8,717 nt of DNA from Janthinobacterium lividum (GTDB taxonomy: Bacteria; Pseudomonadota; Gammaproteobacteria; Burkholderiales; Burkholderiaceae_D), in contig CAMBDR010000137.1 of NCBI GenBank assembly GCA_945864765.1, positions 1 to 8,717 on the forward strand, given 5' to 3'. Every line of letters begins with the position of its first letter. Positions within the stretch are counted from its first letter, which is position 1. A model generated the notes under the pieces. That model had not been told where the DNA came from and ran no database searches. It was given only the letters and a program-made list of their open reading frames with translations. The position numbers and the translations under genes were made by a program. This document shows, in pieces, positions 1 through 6,558 of the stretch.

Positions 1-2523
1 TGGAGCCGGGAGACCCAATTAAGGGGTGCCAATGATAACACGGTGCCTCAATCAGGCCTGTTCGTGCCGATGTTAATCAAAGACAAGGTATTGGGTGTAT
101 TAGGCGTACAAAGTTTTCAAAAGCATTCCTACCAGCCAGTTCATTTAAATATGCTGCGCACGCTGGCCGGCTACGCCGCCGTGGCCCTGGATAATGCCGA
201 TGCTTATTCGCAATTGGAAGCGACTCTCGCCACCTTGCGCGCAACGGAAATCCGTTTATTGCAACAAGACAAACAAGTACGCCTCCACGCTGAAGAACTG
301 GCCATTTCCAAACAAAAAGCGGAAGAAGCCACCCAGCTTAAATCCGAATTCCTGGCCAATATGAGCCATGAAATTCGCACCCCAATGAATGCCATCATCG
401 GTATGGCACACCTGGCACTACGCACCGAACTGAACCCCAAACAACTCGATTATGTCAATAAAATCCATCGGGCCGGCTTGTCGCTGCTGGGGATTTTGAA
501 CGATATTCTCGACTTTTCAAAAATCGAGGCCGGCAAGCTGGATGTGGAAGATGTTCCCTTTACACTGGATGAAGTGCTGCTCAATGTTGCCAATATTACC
601 AGTCAAAAAGCCAACGACAAAAATCTGGAATACCTGTTCCGGGTTCCGCACGACGTACCGCGCAAATTGCAAGGTGACCCATTACGCCTGGGCCAGGTAC
701 TCACCAATTTAATTAACAATGCGATTAAATTTACGCCCAATGGCGAAATTGAACTCGCTTGTACCATTCTGGTTCCGGTTCAGGATGACCACGTTACCCT
801 GCGCTTTGCGGTGCGCGATACCGGAATCGGCATGACGCCGGAACAAAGCGCCAAACTCTTTCGCGCCTTTAGCCAGGCCGATGGTTCCACCACGCGCAAA
901 TACGGTGGCACGGGCTTGGGCCTGTCGATTTCACAACGCCTGGTGGAATTGATGGGGGGCCGCATCAAGGTCGATACCGAAATCAATCAAGGCTCGTGTT
1001 TTCATTTTGACCTGCGCATTAAACTCGACCCGTCGGCGGGTGAAAGTCGCATGGCCCATGTTTTACCCGCAGCACTCAACGCTGCACGGATTATGGTGCT
1101 GGACGACAACCAGTCAGCCCGGGAAATTTTGGGCCATGCCTTACAAGCCTTGGGCTTACGCGTCGATCTGGCAAGCGATGCACAACAAGCATTCAGCGCA
1201 ATTCAATCGGCTGATCAAACGGGCGACCCTTATCAATTGGTGTTGACCGATTGGCTGATGCCACAAGGCGACGGAATTAGCTTTATTCGACGCATCCGCG
1301 CCAACGCGCACTTGAAAGCCCAACCGAATATTGTGCTCATGACCGCATTTGGGCGCGAAGAAGTACAAGAGGAAGCGGAAAGCGCCGGGGTTTCCGGCTT
1401 CTTGTTTAAACCCATTAGCCAATCGACCTTATTTGATACCCTGGCTTCACTGTTTGCGCCACAAGTGAATGTGGTTGCGGCACGCCATGCACCGCAATTC
1501 CAGTTTAAAAATGTGCGTGCCTTGCTGGCTGAAGACAATGACATCAATCAACAAATCGCGATTGAATTATTAGGCTTGATTGGCGTAGAAACCGAAATTG
1601 CCGTCACCGGGCGCGAAACCATCGACAAGCTGAAAGCGGCCGAATCTGGCTATTACAATTTGATTTTGATGGATTTGGAAATGCCGGATATGGATGGGCA
1701 TGAGGCGACGATTGCGATTCGCCAATATCCGCAATTTAATCACATCCCTATCATTGCGATGACGGCCCATGCTTTGACTGAAATTCGTGATCGTTGCTTG
1801 GCCGAGGGCATGCAAGACTATTTAACCAAGCCGATCAATCCGGAAACCCTGTTCCAAACCCTGATGAATTGGCTCCCCAAAGAACATGAGCACGCAGGTA
1901 CAAAATTAAGCACGCCAACACTACCTAAAGCCGCCGCAAGCAATAAGCCCTTACCCTTGATCGGGATAGACAGCAATGTTGGCTTAAGCCATATGGCGGG
2001 AAATTTGCGCCTCTACATCCAGTTATTGGAGCGGTTTTGCCAATCGCAACGCAATGCCGTACAGCAATTGCATCAGCAAATTGAGCAACAGCAATGGCAG
2101 GATGCCAGCCGTGGGGCGCATACCTTACGCGGTCTGGCCAGCAATATCGGCGCACAAAAACTGGCCTTGGTCGCGCAGGAGGTGGAACTGAATTGCCAAA
2201 ATGAACAAGCCGAATCGAAACTGAACACGCAGTTGGAACAGTTGGCAAATGAATTGCACACGGTCATCAATAGCCTGGATAACTATTTTTCAGGTGGAGC
2301 AGGATCGGGTTCGGCCGCCGTTGCCAGCGCACCCGATCCGGACGCGCCAGAAAAAATGCGTCACCTGTGCGCCTTACTTGAAGACAACAATATTGATGCC
2401 GAAGACTATCTGCTGCAAATCAAAGGCAGTCTGGCTTTTATTTTGCCGGAAAATACCATCAAACGCTTGGCCAACCATATCAGCCAATACGAATTCGATC
2501 TGGCACGCGAATTATTGCCTTAA
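1..2523 (+). CDS. Hybrid sensor histidine kinase (GAF-HisKA-HATPase-REC-REC-HPt), 5' end outside the window
   Basis: The reading frame is open from base 1, so the true start lies upstream. Residues here count from the GTG at 43. Domains in order: the end of a GAF sensor domain (about 1-55); a coiled-coil linker (55-100); HisKA with the H-box around His109 (MSHEIRTP); HATPase_c with the N-box near 215-230, DTGIGM (259-264) and GGTGLGLS (288-295). REC1 (348-470) has acidic D354/D355, phospho-acceptor D403 and K456. REC2 (490-612) has E497/D498, D544 (MDLEMP) and K596. The HPt domain has His693 (AHTLRG). A short helical tail follows (770-826). All residues needed for a His-Asp-His-Asp phosphorelay are present. 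No membrane segment is visible, but the N-terminus is missing. The signal and the output regulator are unknown. A C13-peptidase gene follows within 70 bp on the same strand, so co-transcription is likely. Confidence 0.95.
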   Translation, partial: WSRETQLRGANDNTVPQSGLFVPMLIKDKVLGVLGVQSFQKHSYQPVHLNMLRTLAGYAAVALDNADAYSQLEATLATLRATEIRLLQQDKQVRLHAEELAISKQKAEEATQLKSEFLANMSHEIRTPMNAIIGMAHLALRTELNPKQLDYVNKIHRAGLSLLGILNDILDFSKIEAGKLDVEDVPFTLDEVLLNVANITSQKANDKNLEYLFRVPHDVPRKLQGDPLRLGQVLTNLINNAIKFTPNGEIELACTILVPVQDDHVTLRFAVRDTGIGMTPEQSAKLFRAFSQADGSTTRKYGGTGLGLSISQRLVELMGGRIKVDTEINQGSCFHFDLRIKLDPSAGESRMAHVLPAALNAARIMVLDDNQSAREILGHALQALGLRVDLASDAQQAFSAIQSADQTGDPYQLVLTDWLMPQGDGISFIRRIRANAHLKAQPNIVLMTAFGREEVQEEAESAGVSGFLFKPISQSTLFDTLASLFAPQVNVVAARHAPQFQFKNVRALLAEDNDINQQIAIELLGLIGVETEIAVTGRETIDKLKAAESGYYNLILMDLEMPDMDGHEATIAIRQYPQFNHIPIIAMTAHALTEIRDRCLAEGMQDYLTKPINPETLFQTLMNWLPKEHEHAGTKLSTPTLPKAAASNKPLPLIGIDSNVGLSHMAGNLRLYIQLLERFCQSQRNAVQQLHQQIEQQQWQDASRGAHTLRGLASNIGAQKLALVAQEVELNCQNEQAESKLNTQLEQLANELHTVINSLDNYFSGGAGSGSAAVASAPDPDAPEKMRHLCALLEDNNIDAEDYLLQIKGSLAFILPENTIKRLANHISQYEFDLARELLP

Positions 2524-2539
2524 GCTGTGCAGCACCGCG

Positions 2540-2575
2540 CACTTATCTCACTTATCGCACCTATCGCACCTATTA
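2540..2575. repeat. Four 9-bp tandem repeats between the kinase and the C13-peptidase gene
   Basis: Four consecutive 9-mers follow each other without gaps: CACTTATCT, CACTTATCG, CACCTATCG, CACCTATTA. They lie between the kinase stop (2521-2523) and the ATG at 2590. If the peptidase started at the GTG at 2527, the repeat would code a low-complexity Leu-Ile / Ala-Pro-Ile stretch. Its position and composition fit an intergenic or 5'-leader element better. Repeats of this kind can change copy number by slippage; nine bases would keep the frame. Confidence 0.75.
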
Positions 2576-2589
2576 CAGCCACCATCACC

Positions 2590-4026
2590 ATGCATTCTTC
2601 TGAAACCAGCCCAAACACCCCCTTGGCAGCAACAACCATGGAACTGAGCGCTACCCGCCCGGGCTTGTTTGGCAATGTGTTAATGGGGTTGCGTGCGGCC
2701 TTGCTACTGAGCTTACCCAAACCAGGGCTGACTGCCACTTGGGGACAACTGATTGCCTTGATTGGACTGGGGGTATTGCACCAATTGACCTGGGATTTTG
2801 CGCATATTGGCCGATCCGGAGAATTAGCCTTGATTGCCGCGCCGGGTGCTCTGTTTATTGTATCGGTACTACTGATCGCGAGTTGGGCTTTGGCCAGCGC
2901 GGTTGGAAAAAGTGAACAAACCCTGCAATTGGCGGTGATATTATTTGCCAGCAACTTACCGATTGAGTTTTGTTTTAACTTACTCTCCCGTCAGCTTGAT
3001 CGGCCATGGATTAACCAAAGCGTGCCCAATTGGCTGGCGCTACTGTCTTATTTTGTGATTGCCTGGCTAACACTGGCATCGGCCCTTGCCTGCATACGCT
3101 GGTTCGAATTACCAACCCGGCGCTGGCTATGCCTGCCGATTGCCATGCTTTGCATTGCCGGCCCGCTATCCCAGGTGTATGTTGAACGCTCGTTATGGAT
3201 ACGCCCGCTCGAAGAAAGCAACAACTTCGCTGTCACGGCACCCGGCCCGGTTGATGAAGATATTTTTTATTTGCAACCGCAATTGCTGGAACAAGCCTTA
3301 AGTGCCATCAAACCCGGCCCACGCAACAAAATGAATGTGTATTTTGTGGGTGCGGCAGGTGCCGCCGAGCAAGAAGTATTTATGAAGGAAGTCCATTTTG
3401 TCGATCAATTTATGCGCCAACGCTTTCATACCGAAGAACGCAGCATTATTCTGATCAATCACAGCAAAAGCGCTGGCACCACGCCCATCGCCAGTAGCAC
3501 CAGCTTACGCGCCGCCTTACAACGCATCAGCCAGGTAATGGATCACGAGCGCGATGTATTATTGCTTTACCTCAGCTCACACGGCAGCGCCGATTTCAAA
3601 TTTTCTTTAAGTTTTGGATCCATGCGTTTTAATGATCTGGACCCCGAGGCTTTACGCCAGATTTTGGAAGAATCGGGAATTGAGCGGCGCATCATTATTA
3701 TTTCTGCCTGCTATTCGGGCGGCTTTATCAATCCCTTAAAAAATGATAACAGCCTCATCATCAGCGCAGCCGCCGCCGACAAAACCTCATTTGGCTGTGA
3801 CAACGAAGCCGATTTCACTTATTTCGGCCACGCTTTTTTCAAAGATGGATTGGCCCAAAACGATAGCTTTAGTGCCGCTTTTGAACAAGCCAAACTCGCC
3901 ATTCGCGCACGGGAAAAGAAAAATGGCTTTGAAGACTCGAAACCACAAATTTTCATCGGCCGCAAGATGGCAGCAATACTGGCCGAACTTGCCAAGCAAC
4001 ATCCGGCCAGCCGCCCTAATAAATAA
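2590..4026 (+). CDS. Membrane-anchored caspase-like peptidase C13 (legumain family) protein
   Basis: Numbering is from the ATG at 2590 (478 aa). The N-terminal half (about 25-200) is hydrophobic, with roughly five membrane segments (near 50-67, 80-105, 112-132, 148-170, 178-196), like Yip1-type membrane domains. The C-terminal part (about 248-460) is a C13-type caspase-like domain. It starts with a beta strand (NVYFVGAAG), has the catalytic His331 in SSHGS after a hydrophobic strand (DVLLLYLS), and the catalytic Cys374 in SACYSGG after another (RRIIIIS). FGCDNEADFTYFG follows, typical of bacterial C13 proteins. The likely role is a Cys endopeptidase acting at the inner membrane; substrates are unknown. 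The start is uncertain: GTG 2527, ATG 2590 and ATG 2638 share the frame and none has a clear Shine-Dalgarno. I prefer 2590 because the upstream extension is mostly the 9-bp repeat. It probably shares a transcript with the kinase before it. Confidence 0.85.
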   Translation: MHSSETSPNTPLAATTMELSATRPGLFGNVLMGLRAALLLSLPKPGLTATWGQLIALIGLGVLHQLTWDFAHIGRSGELALIAAPGALFIVSVLLIASWALASAVGKSEQTLQLAVILFASNLPIEFCFNLLSRQLDRPWINQSVPNWLALLSYFVIAWLTLASALACIRWFELPTRRWLCLPIAMLCIAGPLSQVYVERSLWIRPLEESNNFAVTAPGPVDEDIFYLQPQLLEQALSAIKPGPRNKMNVYFVGAAGAAEQEVFMKEVHFVDQFMRQRFHTEERSIILINHSKSAGTTPIASSTSLRAALQRISQVMDHERDVLLLYLSSHGSADFKFSLSFGSMRFNDLDPEALRQILEESGIERRIIIISACYSGGFINPLKNDNSLIISAAAADKTSFGCDNEADFTYFGHAFFKDGLAQNDSFSAAFEQAKLAIRAREKKNGFEDSKPQIFIGRKMAAILAELAKQHPASRPNK

Positions 4027-4037
4027 ATTCCGCCCGC

Positions 4038-4415
4038 TTATTTCGGCATCATGCAAAACGCGTCCAGCTTATTGCCATCCAAATCGCGGAAATAGCCGAT
4101 ATAAAAAACCCCGCCTGCACGTGGGCCTGGTTCGCCTTCACTGGTGGCACCTAATTCCAGTGCTTTTTTGTAAATGGCGTCAACTTGTTCCGGGCTATTA
4201 ACCGCCAGTGCCACCATGGTGCCATTACCAGCCGTGGCGGGCGATTCGTCAAATGGCTTGGCCACCGCCAACATGGGCGCGCCTGGGCCAGTACTCCAAC
4301 CAATTAGCCTATCCATTTCAAAGGCCCGCTTGGCACCCAGCAAGCTCAACAAGCCATCATAAAATGCGGCAGCACGAGGTAAATCATTGGTTCCTAAAGT
4401 GACATATCCAATCAT
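4038..4415 (-). CDS. VOC-family (glyoxalase/bleomycin-resistance fold) protein
   Basis: This is a 125-residue single-domain VOC protein. It shows two beta-alpha-beta modules: the first opens with MIGYVTLGTNDLPRAAAFYD, the second runs from about residue 66 to DLDGNKLDAF near the end. VOC proteins are small cytoplasmic enzymes or binding proteins that usually hold a divalent metal. Here the usual first ligand His is Tyr4 and the usual last Glu is Asp118, so metal binding may differ and a specific reaction cannot be assigned. The start is set by GGAG at 4423-4426 (minus strand), seven bases before the ATG at 4413-4415; an in-frame TTG two codons upstream is less likely. It lies downstream of creA (145-bp gap) and converges on the C13-peptidase gene with only 11 bp between stops. 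Confidence 0.9.
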   Translation of the reverse strand: MIGYVTLGTNDLPRAAAFYDGLLSLLGAKRAFEMDRLIGWSTGPGAPMLAVAKPFDESPATAGNGTMVALAVNSPEQVDAIYKKALELGATSEGEPGPRAGGVFYIGYFRDLDGNKLDAFCMMPK

Positions 4416-4533
4416 TTGCAAACTCCATATTATCCAAGGTTAAAAACAGGTGTAAAAAGATTACTTCAACCCAAACCTTACCAGAACCATGGATGCAAAC
4501 GAATACAAAATGTAAATTTTCAGTGCGCGCAAC

Positions 4534-4560
4534 AAAAAAACCACGCCCGACAGCTCAAGC
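4534..4560 (-). terminator. Possible weak intrinsic terminator after creA
   Basis: Directly after the creA stop, the minus strand reads GCTTG-AGCTGT-CGGGC, which could form a 5-bp stem with two G-U pairs. It is followed by GTGG and then seven T residues (4540-4534). The T run fits an intrinsic terminator, but the stem is weak, so read-through into the VOC gene is plausible. Confidence 0.28.
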
Positions 4561-5040
4561 TCACATTGGAATCGGTTGCGATTGCGGCACAGGCACGGCC
4601 GTCACACTATTTTTAGGGCTACCATCAATTAAACGATCCGAATAAACCAGATAAACCAGGGCATTTCGTTTCGCATCAACCATACGCACCACCCGCACAT
4701 GTTTGAAAATCAAGGAAGCACGTTCAGAAAAAACTTCTTCTTGCTGTGCCAGTTTGCCATTAAAGCTGATATTGCCAACTTGCCGACAAGCCACCGATGC
4801 TTCGGCCTTATCTTCCGCCAAACCCAAAGCACCGCTCACGCCTCCCGTTTTGGCACGCGACAAATAACAACTGACGCCCCCTACTTTAGGGTCATCAAAC
4901 ACATCCACCACCACCTTATGGCTGGGGCCAATCAATTTAAATGCCGTGGTGACATCACCGATTTTTTCGGCTGAAGCGAAAGCGGAAACGATAAGCAGGC
5001 TGGCGGCGATGGCCAGATGTTGCATATTACGCAGTTTCAT
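4561..5040 (-). CDS. creA: CreA family periplasmic protein
   Basis: The 159-residue product matches E. coli CreA along nearly its whole length, with family signatures such as IGDV near the mature start, FDDPKVGG, SRAKTGG, ALGLAED, RNALVYLVYSD and SPKNSVTAVPV. Residues 1-24 form a Sec signal peptide ending in ASA before EK, so the protein should be periplasmic. Cys58 and Cys85 are placed for a disulfide. The molecular function of CreA is not established. The start is the ATG at 5038-5040, with GGAG at 5048-5051 seven bases upstream; the frame stays open further upstream into the FimV-like gene but has no signal peptide there. In E. coli creA sits with creBCD; none of those genes is present here. 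A promoter and an inverted repeat lie just upstream. Confidence 0.95.
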   Translation of the reverse strand: MKLRNMQHLAIAASLLIVSAFASAEKIGDVTTAFKLIGPSHKVVVDVFDDPKVGGVSCYLSRAKTGGVSGALGLAEDKAEASVACRQVGNISFNGKLAQQEEVFSERASLIFKHVRVVRMVDAKRNALVYLVYSDRLIDGSPKNSVTAVPVPQSQPIPM

Positions 5041-5069
5041 GGGGGAACTCCAAGTGAGATAGTCCCCCC
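5041..5069 (-). promoter_or_regulatory. Inverted repeat directly before the creA start codon
   Basis: On the minus strand GGGGGGACT (5069-5061) and AGTTCCCCC (5049-5041) can form a 9-bp stem with one G-U pair around an 11-base loop. The ATG follows at once. The Shine-Dalgarno GGAG (5051-5048) lies across the loop/stem border, so folding would hide it. As DNA the arms differ at one position, so full pairing exists only in the creA-sense RNA. However, the candidate -10 box is immediately upstream, and a start about seven bases after it would leave most of the left arm untranscribed. In that case the element would more likely be a protein-binding site. Confidence 0.5.
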
Positions 5070-5097
5070 TATATAGGTGTGAATCGATAAAAATCAA
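5070..5097 (-). promoter_or_regulatory. creA: Candidate sigma-70 promoter for creA
   Basis: Read on the minus strand, TTGATT (5097-5092) and TATATA (5075-5070) are separated by 16 bases, close to the sigma-70 consensus. Transcription would begin near 5063, giving a leader of about 22 bases. The site lies in the 70-bp gap between the FimV-like stop and the creA start, so creA can be transcribed independently. Confidence 0.5.
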
Positions 5098-5110
5098 GAC
5101 TGCCCCGCCT

Positions 5111-6187
5111 TCAAGCGCAAATTGCTTCGCAGTTTTCAATTCTCTTACCCTCACACACCGCTTCATACAAATGCACCAAATCACAATACACACTGTACTC
5201 AAAACCTTGACGGCTACCCTGACGATCATCCATCAATAAGCCACGCAAAAAGGCATAAATACCATTGCCGGGCAATTGCTGATTAATACGCTGCGCCAAA
5301 TCAGGCATATCTTTTAAGCGCAATGATTGCTGCCCTTGAGCGCGCTGTTCGAGCGGTGGGATTTTGCCATTAAAAAAGTTTTTGAAGCGCAAGCGCATCG
5401 CTTCATAGCTTGAAGCCTGATTGGTTTTGGCGTACAAATCCAATAAAAACAACCAACTTTGGGGGCTGCGCTCCTGCTCCACCACGCCTTCCAAAATACT
5501 GATTGCCACATCCGATTTATCAAGCGCATTCCAAAATTTAGCTTGTGCCAGCGGCGCAGTTTGTTCTATCAAGTCATTTCCCCCCAGCCTCACCGATTCG
5601 AATTCCGGGCCATCGTTCTGCTCTACCACAGAACTCACCCGTACCACTTCATATTCAATAGCATCAAAAGCCTCAGGAAACGCGCCCACCTTGTGCGCCG
5701 CAGCCGCCCCGCTGCCCGAGGCAGAATTGGCAGTCTGATTTGTGGCTCGATTTATGGTCGCAGGCTTTGCAATTCTAATAACACTTGATTCAAACTCCGG
5801 CATTGGCTGCAGGGTAACCGTGCGTTCCCAATCAAAAACCATGACTGGCTGTTCTTTTTTCATACGCCAAAGCAACAGCAATAAAGCTGGCACTGCCGCA
5901 ATACCCAGCAAAACCAACATATTGGGCAACACCTGGGAGAGCGTATTGGATGAATTTGACACCGCATCCTGCTTCACCTCAGGATTACTCGCTTGCAACA
6001 ATGCTAAACGCTGCGCGTGCTCGGCCTCCAGCTCCTGAATGCGTGATTCGATTTGTGATTGGCTCCAACTGGCGGCGGGGTTTGCCTGTTTTTCGTTTTT
6101 TGTCTGAATCGCCTGGGGTGCCATGACCGCCAATAGTAAGCTTACGCCAAAACATAGTTGGATGATTCTTTTATAATTGTTTGACAT
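5111..6187 (-). CDS. FimV-like membrane protein with a cytoplasmic TPR-like domain
   Basis: Numbering is from the ATG at 6185-6187 (358 aa), chosen for GAGGGG six bases upstream. Residues 5-26 form a signal peptide or anchor. Residues 27-84 look periplasmic, with a helical Gln/Glu-rich stretch (about 40-65). Residues 85-107 form a clear membrane segment ending in WRMKKE, which places the rest in the cytoplasm. Residues 217-263 form a helical-pair unit (FWNALDKSDVAISILEGVV, then SWLFLLDLYAK) like the C-terminal TPR part of FimV/type IV pilus proteins in betaproteobacteria. The topology matches FimV, but no LysM domain is visible and it is much shorter than FimV. The last 25 residues hold four Cys (335, 345, 353, 357). 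A role in polar or pilus assembly is inferred. The upstream gap contains two decamer arrays. Alternative: an unrelated TPR scaffold. Confidence 0.7.
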   Translation of the reverse strand: MSNNYKRIIQLCFGVSLLLAVMAPQAIQTKNEKQANPAASWSQSQIESRIQELEAEHAQRLALLQASNPEVKQDAVSNSSNTLSQVLPNMLVLLGIAAVPALLLLLWRMKKEQPVMVFDWERTVTLQPMPEFESSVIRIAKPATINRATNQTANSASGSGAAAAHKVGAFPEAFDAIEYEVVRVSSVVEQNDGPEFESVRLGGNDLIEQTAPLAQAKFWNALDKSDVAISILEGVVEQERSPQSWLFLLDLYAKTNQASSYEAMRLRFKNFFNGKIPPLEQRAQGQQSLRLKDMPDLAQRINQQLPGNGIYAFLRGLLMDDRQGSRQGFEYSVYCDLVHLYEAVCEGKRIENCEAICA

Positions 6188-6304
6188 GATATTCCCCTCA
6201 TTCCGTTTCTCCACCTGGAGCAGAAGGCCTTCGACCGGGCAAAACCATCATCGCGCTATCGATTGCACTGCCATGCATCCAGAATAAAGCGTTTCAACAG
6301 AAAA

Positions 6305-6344
6305 ATCGAACACAGCCAATAACACGCCATAACACTTGATAACA
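6305..6344 (-). promoter_or_regulatory. Proximal array of four 10-bp direct repeats upstream of the FimV-like gene
   Basis: In the direction of the FimV-like gene the decamers read TGTTATCAAG, TGTTATGGCG, TGTTATTGGC and TGTGTTCGAT, with no gaps. The exact 10-bp period puts every TGTTAT on one face of the helix. This is the layout of operators bound by OmpR/PhoB-type winged-helix proteins, for example the TorR decamers. Just downstream TTTATT (6288-6283) could be a -10 box whose poor -35 (TTCGAT) overlaps the last decamer, which would suit activator-dependent transcription. The promoter itself is speculative. Confidence 0.65.
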
Positions 6345-6423
6345 CCTGCATGGGAAGCCGGAAGATGGCTAAATAGTTGCCAAATGGAATGGAGAAATGC
6401 ACCCGAACCTGCTGCGATTTGGA

Positions 6424-6463
6424 ATCGAATACAGACGATAACAACTGATAACAAGTGATGACA
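6424..6463 (-). promoter_or_regulatory. Distal array of four 10-bp direct repeats upstream of the FimV-like gene
   Basis: In the same direction the decamers read TGTCATCACT, TGTTATCAGT, TGTTATCGTC and TGTATTCGAT. Number of units, period and the special last unit (TGTATTCGAT, against TGTGTTCGAT) match the proximal array, which lies exactly 119 bp downstream. The flanks between the arrays do not look related, so this is not a simple duplication of a longer block. It begins 96 bp after the stop of the FHA regulator gene. Two sites of this type could allow cooperative binding or looping. Confidence 0.65.
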
Positions 6464-6508
6464 AAGAGGAAGAAGATCGCTACTTACCCAAAAACAACAG
6501 GGCTGTAG

Positions 6509-6528
6509 GAAAGAAAGAATGAATGAAT
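6509..6528. repeat. Short tetranucleotide repeat
   Basis: Two GAAA units are followed by three GAAT units on the plus strand, just after the end of the FHA gene. The tract is short and noncoding. I see no promoter element placed so that a length change would obviously matter. Confidence 0.5.
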
Positions 6529-6558
6529 GCAGGATATGGCGGCGTCAAACTGAGCGCA

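Noticed and set aside
1..45. GTG at 43 as the true start of the hybrid kinase
   Set aside because: The frame is open to base 1 and position 43 falls inside the GAF domain, so the gene is simply cut by the window edge.
780..2270. Several antisense open frames inside the hybrid kinase
   Set aside because: They lie opposite strongly conserved domains and their translations show no domain, signal peptide or ribosome binding site.
2527..2589. GTG at 2527 as the start of the C13-peptidase gene
   Set aside because: It has no Shine-Dalgarno, and the extra 21 residues are mostly the translated 9-bp repeat. It cannot be fully excluded, because the ATG at 2590 also lacks a good Shine-Dalgarno.
4436..4478. 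AAGGTT / AACCTT inverted repeat between creA and the VOC gene
   Set aside because: The stem is only 6 bp with a loop of about 30 bases; it is not convincing as a terminator or operator.
5041..5229. Longer creA start at 5229
   Set aside because: It would overlap the FimV-like gene by about 120 bases and place the clear signal peptide inside the protein. The ATG at 5040 has a good GGAG.
6188..6214. Upstream start for the FimV-like protein (nine residues longer)
   Set aside because: GAGGGG is correctly spaced only for the ATG at 6185-6187, and the shorter form begins with a normal signal peptide.
6223..6232. GAAGGCCTTC palindrome in the FimV-like leader
   Set aside because: It is a lone 10-bp palindrome without a loop, so it is a poor RNA hairpin, and nothing around it supports an operator.
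6248..6454. Short minus-strand open frames of 62-68 codons in the gap before the FimV-like gene
   Set aside because: They run through the decamer arrays, have no convincing Shine-Dalgarno and show no recognisable protein features.
6305..6463. CRISPR-like or iteron-like reading of the repeat arrays
   Set aside because: The units are 10 bp and directly adjacent, with no spacers of 25-40 bp and no cas genes. There is no rep gene or other sign of a replication origin.
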